Shown here piece by piece: positions 34,024-38,688 of a stretch of DNA of 38,688 nucleotides (position 1 is its first letter; every line of letters begins with the position of its first letter). Source of the DNA: Gallionellales bacterium RIFCSPLOWO2_02_FULL_59_110. Lineage in GTDB: Bacteria; Pseudomonadota; Gammaproteobacteria; Burkholderiales; Gallionellaceae. The DNA lies in contig MGXA01000093.1 of assembly GCA_001801215.1 (NCBI GenBank), forward strand, positions 16,574-55,261. Reading direction: 5' to 3'. Below the pieces are notes generated by a model. That model made no database searches. It saw nothing but the letters and a program-made list of their open reading frames with translations, and was not told where the DNA came from. Both the position numbers and the translations under genes were made by a program.

Positions 34024-34473
34024 CTACAAATCCCCTTTTATCAGTTCCACGCCCCGGTTCGCCAGATCGTCGGCGCGTTCGTTGCCGTTATGCCCTGCGT
34101 GCCCCTTGACCCACACCCATTCGATATCGTGTTGTGCAGCCAGCGCGTCCAGCCTGCGCCACAGGTCATCGTTCTTCACCGGTTTTCTGTCTGCCGTTTT
34201 CCAGCCGCGCTGCTTCCAGCCGTGTATCCATTCGCTGATACCCTGCTGCACATACTTCGAATCGGTGTGCAGGCGCACGTGGCAATGCCGTTTCAGCGCC
34301 TCCAGCGCCGAGATCGCCCCCAGCAGCTCCATGCGGTTGTTGGTGGTATGGGCTTCGCCGCCGAACAGTTCGCGTTCCTTGCCCTTGGCGCGCAGCAAAG
34401 CGCCCCAGCCGCCCACGCCGGGATTGCCCTTGCATGCGCCGTCGGTGAAAATTTCTACGGTATCCTTGTTCAT
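34024..34473 (-). CDS. rnhA: ribonuclease HI
   Basis: Degrades RNA in RNA-DNA hybrids. The 149-residue protein has the catalytic residues D11 ([11 protein letters not shown]), E49 ([10 protein letters not shown]), D71 ([12 protein letters not shown]) and D135 ([11 protein letters not shown]), with H125 in KGHAGH, each one position beyond the E. coli numbering. The ATG overlaps the stop of the upstream methyltransferase gene by 4 nt. Order gloB / methyltransferase / rnhA / dnaQ matches the conserved block in E. coli (gloB, yafS, rnhA, dnaQ). Confidence 0.97.
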   Translation of the reverse strand: MNKDTVEIFTDGACKGNPGVGGWGALLRAKGKERELFGGEAHTTNNRMELLGAISALEALKRHCHVRLHTDSKYVQQGISEWIHGWKQRGWKTADRKPVKNDDLWRRLDALAAQHDIEWVWVKGHAGHNGNERADDLANRGVELIKGDL

Positions 34474-35222
34474 TGCGGATCGGTCTCGCTGCGTTGCGTA
34501 ATTTTATTGTTCAATTTCGGTGTGACCGGCAGCAGCTTGCTCACCAGCCCCTCGTTCCAGCGCGGCTTGATGAGACGCATTCCGGGTACGCGCTTGATCG
34601 CGTGCAAAAAATACACCCCGCCGCTTACCGCCCACCAGCGATCCCCCGCCGCCTCCATGAAGGCGCAACGCTCCAGCCACTTTGTCTGACGGAACGGCGG
34701 CGCATACGCGGCAAATCGTCCGCCCGCCACCTCGAAGCCGAGCAGCGCAAGCCAATCCTTGAGGCGCGGCAAGGTAATGAAATGGCCGCACCACGGGTAA
34801 TCCTGTTTGCGGCCCAGCGCCCGATGCAAACCCCACAAGCTGCGCGGGTTGAAGCCGCTGATAATCAGGCTGCCTTCCGGCATCAGCACGCGCTCCACTT
34901 CGCGCAGAATCTGGTGCGGGTGCTCGGAGAATTCGAGAACATGCGGGATCAGCACCAGATCCAGACTGGCGCTGTCGAACGGCAGTTCCGAGCAGCACAG
35001 GCGCACATTATTCTCCGGCTGGTTGCCTGCGCTGAAGCGCAGCGGCATCCTGCTGCTGCGCAGAAAATCCTGCCCCGGCAGGCCCAGTTGCAATGCGTTG
35101 TAGCCGAAAATGTCGCTCACCGTACAGTCAAAAAATTCCTGTTCGCGCGCCAGCACATAGCCACCTTGCGGGGTGGCGAACCACTCGCTCAAACTTTTTG
35201 CGGTTAAATTACAATTCGGCAT
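34470..35222 (-). CDS. YafS-like SAM-dependent methyltransferase
   Basis: Class I methyltransferase of 250 residues. The N-terminal part ([35 protein letters not shown]) and the core [24 protein letters not shown] (motif II/III region) with [24 protein letters not shown] identify it as the type found beside rnhA and gloB. SAM-binding motif I is unusually degenerate. The C-terminal [21 protein letters not shown] is family-specific. The gene is coupled to rnhA by a 4-nt overlap and divergent from gloB. The substrate is unknown. Confidence 0.88.
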   Translation of the reverse strand: MPNCNLTAKSLSEWFATPQGGYVLAREQEFFDCTVSDIFGYNALQLGLPGQDFLRSSRMPLRFSAGNQPENNVRLCCSELPFDSASLDLVLIPHVLEFSEHPHQILREVERVLMPEGSLIISGFNPRSLWGLHRALGRKQDYPWCGHFITLPRLKDWLALLGFEVAGGRFAAYAPPFRQTKWLERCAFMEAAGDRWWAVSGGVYFLHAIKRVPGMRLIKPRWNEGLVSKLLPVTPKLNNKITQRSETDPQ

Positions 35223-35244
35223 TGTCTGTTACCCAATTTGCCCC

Positions 35245-36006
35245 ATGTTCGAAATTACCGCTGTTCCCGCCCTGCACGACAACTACGTCTGGATGATCCA
35301 TGGCGGCCAGTCCGCCGCCGCAGTCGATCCCGGCGAGGCTGCGCCGGTGCTGGCATTCCTCGATGCGCGCGGCCTGCAACTGGATGCCATCCTGTGTACC
35401 CACCGCCACGCCGACCATACCGGCGGCATTGCGGAATTGCGCGAAGTATACAACGTGCCGGTGTACGGGCGGCGGCATCCCGGAAATCCGCATGTCACCG
35501 GCGATCTGCGCGAGGGCGACCGGCTGGAACTCGACCCGCCCGGCATCGCATTCGACATCCTCGAAATTCCCGGCCACCTCGACGACCATCTCGCCTACCT
35601 CGCGCCCGGCGTGTTATTTTGCGGCGATGTGCTGTTCGGCGCGGGTTGCGGCCGGAATTTCGAAGGCGCCCTCGCGCAACTGCACCAATCCTTGCAACGT
35701 CTCGCCGCGCTGCCGGATGAAACCCTGGTGTACTGCGCGCACGAATATACCGCCGCCAACCTGCGCTTTGCGCAGGCCTGCGAGCCGCACAATCCGGACA
35801 TCCAGCGGCGCATCGAGCAGGTTGCGCGGCAACGTGCCGCGAACCTGCCCACCGTCCCCTCCGGCATCGCGCTGGAAAAAGCCACCAACCCCTTCCTGCG
35901 TTGCACCCAGCTGGAACTGGTGCGCACCCTGCAACAACGCGGTCTGGCGGACACCAGCGAGCTCGGCGTTTTCACAGCTTTGCGCGAGTGGAGAAACCAC
36001 TTTTAG
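35245..36006 (+). CDS. gloB: hydroxyacylglutathione hydrolase (glyoxalase II)
   Basis: Hydrolyses S-lactoylglutathione to lactate and glutathione. The 253-residue metallo-beta-lactamase-fold protein has THRHADHTGG (the second metal-motif His is Arg where THHH is usual, the other metal ligands kept), GHLDDHLAY and LFCGDVLFGAGCGRNFEG, and the C-terminal glutathione-binding part with VYCAHEYTAANLRFA and KATNPFLRC. ATG at 35245 begins MFEITAVPALHDNY, which matches the family; the frame is open 24 codons upstream. It is divergent from the methyltransferase gene and lies 42 nt before tRNA-Ser. Confidence 0.92.
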   Translation: MFEITAVPALHDNYVWMIHGGQSAAAVDPGEAAPVLAFLDARGLQLDAILCTHRHADHTGGIAELREVYNVPVYGRRHPGNPHVTGDLREGDRLELDPPGIAFDILEIPGHLDDHLAYLAPGVLFCGDVLFGAGCGRNFEGALAQLHQSLQRLAALPDETLVYCAHEYTAANLRFAQACEPHNPDIQRRIEQVARQRAANLPTVPSGIALEKATNPFLRCTQLELVRTLQQRGLADTSELGVFTALREWRNHF

Positions 36007-36007
36007 A

Positions 36008-36036
36008 TTGCGGCACAGCCCGTTCTGGTTTATCCT
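36008..36036 (+). promoter_or_regulatory. candidate tRNA-Ser promoter
   Basis: TTGCGG (36008-36013) and TATCCT (36031-36036) are separated by 17 nt and followed by a GC-rich GCGCGCCC, the discriminator type typical of stringently controlled stable-RNA promoters. The tRNA begins 12 nt after the -10. Confidence 0.5.
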
Positions 36037-36048
36037 GCGCGCCCTTTC

Positions 36049-36139
36049 GGAGAGGTGGATGAGCGGTTTAAGTCGCACGCCTGGAAAGCGTGTTTGGGAT
36101 AATATCCCAACGGGGGTTCGAATCCCCCCCTCTCCGCCA
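36049..36139 (+). tRNA. tRNA-Ser (GGA)
   Basis: Class II tRNA of 91 nt including an encoded CCA. The acceptor stem GGAGAGG pairs with CCTCTCC, the discriminator is G, the anticodon stem CACGC/GCGTG encloses CTGGAAA with anticodon GGA (serine UCC/UCU), a long variable arm (GGGATAATATCCC) is present, and the T arm GGGGGTTCGAATCCCCC is standard. The 3' half is a common integrase target and the region just downstream is plasmid-like, so the 3' end (about 36118-36139) is a candidate attachment site. Confidence 0.97.
36118..36139. other. candidate attachment site core (tRNA-Ser 3' end)
   Basis: The tRNA 3' end is the most likely attL/attB of the element that follows. The matching right end is not in the window, so this rests on context alone. 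Confidence 0.3.
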
Positions 36140-36246
36140 AATCAATGGGTTAGCGTAATTGGATATAATTGCGAATAACTGAAAATAACCAAAAAAAACC
36201 GTTTTCAGTATGACCGTTTTCTGCCCGTTTTCGATTTCTGGCACAA

Positions 36247-36270
36247 AAAAACCCTCCGAAGAGGGTTTTT
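36247..36270. terminator. bidirectional intrinsic terminator
   Basis: AAAAACCCTC (36247-36256), CGAA, GAGGGTTTTT (36261-36270) form a perfect 10-bp stem with A/T tracts on both sides. On the minus strand it closes the YbjQ-like/ParA series of the element, 17 nt after the last stop; on the plus strand it could stop transcripts that run past the tRNA. Confidence 0.85.
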
Positions 36271-36287
36271 CTTCTTTAAGCGCAAAG

Positions 36288-36605
36288 TCAGATATCGTCA
36301 GGCGCAGCCCTGACAGCATCGCCGTATGCAACGACATAAGTCTCGTTCCACCCGGAACCTTGTCGCTGGTAGGTGCCAGACATCAGGCGCACATTAATCG
36401 CCGCATTCCCGCCTTTTTCCTGCACCTCAGCAAGTAGTCCGAAAAAAATATCGGTGATAGCCTCGGGCATGTCGCCAGCGATCCCTTTTTGAGTGAATTC
36501 GACCAAGCCCAAGGACTCGACAATCCGTTGCCCTGGAATTTCGCCGCGCGTATAGCAGCCAGGAAAAACCCCTGCCGCCGATTTTGCCCCTCCAAAAAAC
36601 CCCAT
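36288..36605 (-). CDS. YbjQ-like (DUF74-like) hypothetical protein
   Basis: Protein of 105 residues. IPGQRIVESLGLVEFTQKG near the N-terminus and KGGNAAINVRLMSG plus VVAYGDAVRA at the end follow the pattern of YbjQ-type small proteins (an N-terminal GxxIVE..G strand and a C-terminal GANA.V.VR strand with YGTAV). That resemblance is by eye. GGAGG lies directly before the ATG. It is the third gene of a minus-strand series with parA and a ribbon-helix-helix gene and is followed by the bidirectional terminator. Function unknown. Confidence 0.55.
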   Translation of the reverse strand: MGFFGGAKSAAGVFPGCYTRGEIPGQRIVESLGLVEFTQKGIAGDMPEAITDIFFGLLAEVQEKGGNAAINVRLMSGTYQRQGSGWNETYVVAYGDAVRAAPDDI

Positions 36606-36617
36606 GATCGCCTCCGT

Positions 36618-36836
36618 TTAGTTAAGATTGCTGATTGCAAAACTGATCGCCGCCGCCCGGCTCATGTTGCGTTCCGCCGCCCAGGCGTCGACCTTGGCCA
36701 GCATTTCAGGCCCAATGCTGACGGTGATGATTGCTTTCTTCCCGGCACGCTTGATGGTCTTCTGCGCATCGGGCGCACCAGCGATAAACGCCTTCGCCGT
36801 TGCTTCTGCTGCTGCTTTTTTCTTTACGATTGCCAT
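36618..36836 (-). CDS. ribbon-helix-helix DNA-binding protein, probable ParA partner
   Basis: Protein of 72 residues: a basic Ala/Lys N-terminus (KKKAAAEATAKAF), then KKAIITVSIGPEMLAKVDAW and AAERNMSRAAAISFAISNL, the strand-helix-helix pattern of CopG/ParG-like proteins. It lies 38 nt downstream of parA on the same strand. Small RHH proteins next to a ParA ATPase commonly bind the centromere and repress the operon. TTTCCGT sites flank its gene (36853-36885). The role is inferred from position and fold. Confidence 0.7.
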   Translation of the reverse strand: MAIVKKKAAAEATAKAFIAGAPDAQKTIKRAGKKAIITVSIGPEMLAKVDAWAAERNMSRAAAISFAISNLN

Positions 36837-36852
36837 AATTCAACCCTCAATC

Positions 36853-36885
36853 TTTCCGTAAGATTTCCGTTACTTCAACGGAAAA
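36853..36885. promoter_or_regulatory. TTTCCGT repeats between parA and the RHH gene
   Basis: TTTCCGTAA (36853-36861), TTTCCGTTA (36864-36872) and the inverted AACGGAAAA (36877-36885) lie in the parA-RHH junction; TTTACGGAAA recurs at 37535-37544 upstream of parA. Repeated short sites of this type are candidates for a partition centromere or operator. Confidence 0.45.
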
Positions 36886-37492
36886 CCGCTTTAATTAACC
36901 GCCGCACCTCGAACACCGCTTTTTCGTCTTTCCCGTCTTCCAAAACAGACCTCCCGATGCCCGCCGCATCTGCTATTGACTTGCGCCGCCCCACGGCAGC
37001 ATCCAGATACTGCATTCCATCTGGAACCGATTCCGCCGCCTCGTCATTGTCTCGGCCACGCGCGTCTGCCATCGCGAGAAAAGCCAGGGCATGAACGTCC
37101 TGTACAGCGCGCATCTCTGCCAGCAATGCGGCCATGTCATCCAACGCCCAGACATCAAAGCTTCGCGGCTGGAAAGGAATCAACACCACATCAGCCAGCA
37201 ACATTGCAGCGCGCAACGCGGAATTGTCGCGCCCGCCGGCGTCGATGATGATGTCCTCATAACGAGTCTTCGCAAGGGCAACTTGCTGCCTGAGAATCTG
37301 GCCGTCGGCATAGTGTGCCGTGGCCACCGCTTGAACACCTTCGCGGTTGCCCAGCGCAGCTATAAGCGAACCTTGGCGGTCAGCATCTACGGCCAGTACA
37401 TCACGCCCCTGAATTGCACGACCCACCGCCAGATTGAGCGCGGTAGTTGTTTTACCAACCCCGCCTTTTGTGTTAAGAACGGCAACTATCAT
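36875..37492 (-). CDS. ParA-family partition ATPase
   Basis: Walker-type ATPase of 205 residues of the short (type Ib-like) ParA group. Deviant Walker A KGGVGKTTTALNLA lies at about 9-22, AVDADRQGS follows at about 35-43, and the Walker B-like DIIIDAGGRD at about 79-88. The N-terminal DNA-binding domain of long ParA proteins is absent. It acts on the nucleoid to segregate plasmids or integrated elements. The next gene is a ribbon-helix-helix protein, the usual partner class. The gene lies just inside the tRNA-Ser junction and supports a plasmid or integrative element. Confidence 0.92.
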   Translation of the reverse strand: MIVAVLNTKGGVGKTTTALNLAVGRAIQGRDVLAVDADRQGSLIAALGNREGVQAVATAHYADGQILRQQVALAKTRYEDIIIDAGGRDNSALRAAMLLADVVLIPFQPRSFDVWALDDMAALLAEMRAVQDVHALAFLAMADARGRDNDEAAESVPDGMQYLDAAVGRRKSIADAAGIGRSVLEDGKDEKAVFEVRRLIKAVFR

Positions 37493-37544
37493 GATATAAC
37501 CTTTCCGCCATTATAATGGCATTATGATATAATCTTTACGGAAA
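37491..37544. promoter_or_regulatory. candidate parA operator region
   Basis: ATGATATAA occurs twice (37491-37499 and 37524-37532), with the perfect palindrome CCATTATAATGG (37508-37519) between them and TTTACGGAAA at 37535-37544. It overlaps the parA start and is suited to autoregulation by the RHH protein. Confidence 0.5.
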
Positions 37545-37620
37545 AACGCAAGCATTCTTAAATACATTCTGTGTGTTGTCTCGGCCTGCAGTTTTCATAG
37601 TTTTTTCCTTGTGGTTGATT

Positions 37621-37809
37621 TCATAACTCCCGAAGGATATTGATTGCGCGCATGTATTTGTCGACAATTAGCCGTGCGGCTCGTAGTTCTTGGTTAGTAC
37701 GATTCAAGCCCTCGCGCAGCCTAATAATTTCCTCGGCGGCTTCGTGCATGAGGTTGACGTTCTGAGCGTTATCGTTTGTCGGGTTTCTGAGTTTTTCTAC
37801 GTTAAGCAT
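37621..37809 (-). CDS. small hypothetical protein with predicted coiled coil
   Basis: Protein of 62 residues (MLNVEKLRNPTNDNAQNVNL onward). The middle is a heptad-like helix (EAAEEIIRLREGLNRTNQEL) ending near LREL, as in many plasmid or phage accessory proteins. ATG at 37809 follows GGAGG; the alternative 12 nt earlier has a weaker context. It lies in the element, 128 nt upstream of parA, on the same strand. No family is recognised. Confidence 0.55.
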   Translation of the reverse strand: MLNVEKLRNPTNDNAQNVNLMHEAAEEIIRLREGLNRTNQELRAARLIVDKYMRAINILREL

Positions 37810-37842
37810 AATTGCCTCCATGTTGGTTAAATGCCATCTCGC

Positions 37843-38037
37843 CTAGATTCCGTTTGGCGGTGTTGCCCCGGCCTGCTTTGATGCCTTGAATCTTTTCCAT
37901 TCCGCAGACAACTTTTCTTTGCAGTGCTTCCGAGAACTGCATTTCCAACGGCCATCCTCACCCAGTACGATAGCGCTGCCCCTGAATTGCAAAAGCTCCT
38001 TGATTCTTTCCACGCTGATAAAAATTGTTTCCTTCAT
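37843..38037 (-). CDS. small hypothetical protein
   Basis: Protein of 64 residues: MKETIFISVERIKELLQFRG, then VLGEDGRWKCSSRKHCKEKLS and a Lys-rich end. The two Cys and one His could form a partial metal site, but no full motif is present. AGGAG precedes the ATG at 38037 by 7 nt. It is part of the plasmid-like series; function unknown. Confidence 0.5.
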   Translation of the reverse strand: MKETIFISVERIKELLQFRGSAIVLGEDGRWKCSSRKHCKEKLSAEWKRFKASKQAGATPPNGI

Positions 38038-38047
38038 GGTGACGCTC

Positions 38048-38158
38048 CTATCCTCTAATGCCCAACGGTGCCCCCACCGGATGCAACTGATCCGGCACTG
38101 GTGGCGCTTGGTACACAAACCACGCAAACGCCGCATATAACAACGCAACCCATTTCAT
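38048..38158 (-). CDS. possible 36-residue membrane peptide
   Basis: Short ORF too small for routine calling: MKWVALLYAAFAWFVYQAPP followed by VPDQLHPVGAPLGIRG and a stop. It has one short hydrophobic helix. The ribosome site (AGAAGA) is weak. It lies between the DUF2958-like gene and the previous small gene, on the same strand. It may be a real small protein or a chance ORF. Confidence 0.3.
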   Translation of the reverse strand: MKWVALLYAAFAWFVYQAPPVPDQLHPVGAPLGIRG

Positions 38159-38174
38159 TTTTTCTTCTGCCCGA

Positions 38175-38660
38175 CTAAACCACTGCCAGGCTACGCGGCT
38201 GCCAGTGCAAATCGAGTTCTACCCCACATGCCAGCAGCTCCACGATTGAGATATAACCCAGCTCACCGCCGCATCCGAGATCGGCCATGCCAAAAGCTTG
38301 CAACTGCTCGTCCAGCACGTCGCGCTCTGTGATGTACCAATCGCCACCAGGTGTGAAGTAGTGAAGCCAGACAATGGCCTGTGCGCCCTGACCGTCCGTT
38401 TCGTAAGTAACCGGCATCGAGCCAACGAGCTCGGCCAGCTCTACCAACTTGTCGATGAAAAACTGCCTTTCCTCGCCTCTGCAAAGTTCGCCGATGGCCA
38501 CCAACTGCTGCCGCCCGATGAACCCGCGCAGCTTATGCACCGCGCTTGCCGCCTCCAGCTTTGTCTTTGGGTTTGCCTTGCCAATTACCGGGACGTCCGA
38601 GCTCCCTGCCCGGAGGGCGGTTTTGTTTGTCTGTGCGGGTGATTGATTTGCGTGTGTCAT
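38175..38660 (-). CDS. DUF2958-like plasmid/phage protein
   Basis: Protein of 161 residues. The second half carries IVWLHYFTPGGDWYITERDV, QAFGMADLGCGGELGYISIVEL and a C-terminal strand, which resembles DUF2958 (family pattern: F(T)P.(A/G).W.ITE.D, then FGL.DLG.G.PELGY.SL.EL). The first half (LRGFIGRQQLVAIGELCRG, FIDKLVELAELVGSMP) is helical. GGAGATCGAC before the ATG at 38660 is a good ribosome site. Homologues occur on plasmids and integrative elements; function unknown. Confidence 0.6.
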   Translation of the reverse strand: MTHANQSPAQTNKTALRAGSSDVPVIGKANPKTKLEAASAVHKLRGFIGRQQLVAIGELCRGEERQFFIDKLVELAELVGSMPVTYETDGQGAQAIVWLHYFTPGGDWYITERDVLDEQLQAFGMADLGCGGELGYISIVELLACGVELDLHWQPRSLAVV

Positions 38661-38688
38661 GTCGATCTCCTTTTGTTTTGAAAGTGTT

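Noticed and set aside
36210..36437. Plus-strand ORF through the bidirectional terminator.
   Set aside because: It crosses a clear intrinsic terminator and lies antisense to the YbjQ-like gene; no ribosome site.

Overview
The window looks like chromosomal DNA of a GC-rich (roughly 60 %) Gram-negative bacterium, most likely a betaproteobacterium of the Nitrosomonadales/Gallionellaceae type. This is an inference from gene content and order: the gloB / methyltransferase / rnhA / dnaQ block next to tRNA-Ser(GGA), a dapC-dapD-pilU-dapE-prmB cluster, squalene genes hpnC-hpnD-hpnE, selD beside mnmH, bacteriohemerythrins, and a dense load of short intergenic palindromes. No rRNA gene or species marker is present, so the assignment stays tentative.

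Layout. 1-2.1 kb: rpoD (sigma-70), minus strand. 2.1-5.25 kb: a minus-strand operon of MASE1 histidine kinase, NarL-type regulator, a receiver-domain remnant and a bacteriohemerythrin, closed by an intrinsic terminator. 5.3-8.0 kb: a MazG-like pyrophosphohydrolase, then selD and mnmH back to back (selenophosphate synthesis and its use in tRNA 2-selenouridine). 8.1-11.1 kb: aldo-keto reductase tas, followed by a patchy accessory stretch with a BrnT toxin pair, a truncated conserved gene, a second tas 3' end and a decayed purT. 11.1-13.6 kb: class I aldolase, a cupredoxin, an EamA exporter. 13.7-19.3 kb: lysine/diaminopimelate genes dapC, dapD, dapE with pilU, a Gly-rich membrane peptide and prmB. 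19.3-21.7 kb: a BsuBI/PstI-type restriction-modification pair. 21.7-25.5 kb: hpnC, hpnD and hpnE, interrupted by a DUF559 nuclease-like gene. 25.6-28.7 kb: hemerythrin, DUF2249, a heme-copper-oxidase-like membrane protein, SirB2 and a second hemerythrin. 29-31.1 kb: two TPM-domain proteins and LemA. 31.2-31.9 kb: a PIN/Phd toxin-antitoxin pair. 32-36.1 kb: a HI0933-type flavoprotein, dnaQ, rnhA, a YafS-like methyltransferase, gloB and tRNA-Ser(GGA). 36.2-38.7 kb: the start of a plasmid-like integrated element (ParA, ribbon-helix-helix protein, small hypotheticals) that runs off the window.

The most unusual feature is the number of short inverted-repeat elements and their effect on genes. One DUF559 ORF starts inside one hairpin unit and stops inside an inverted copy of it, and the unit sits in the middle of the hpn operon, which looks like a minimal self-contained mobile unit. 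hpnE carries about 46 extra in-frame residues at a position where a related repeat lies. A repeat supplies the N-terminus of a TPM protein, another makes up the last codons of dapC, and a dRS3-like palindrome occupies the dapC ribosome-binding region. Separately, four inverted repeats built from tandem units with a CRCAGA core (three unit types) occupy intergenic gaps.

Functional themes are O2/NO/redox handling (three hemerythrins, a MASE1 sensor, a DUF2249 plus oxidase-like protein, a cupredoxin), hopanoid precursor synthesis, selenium use, and lysine/cell-wall biosynthesis.
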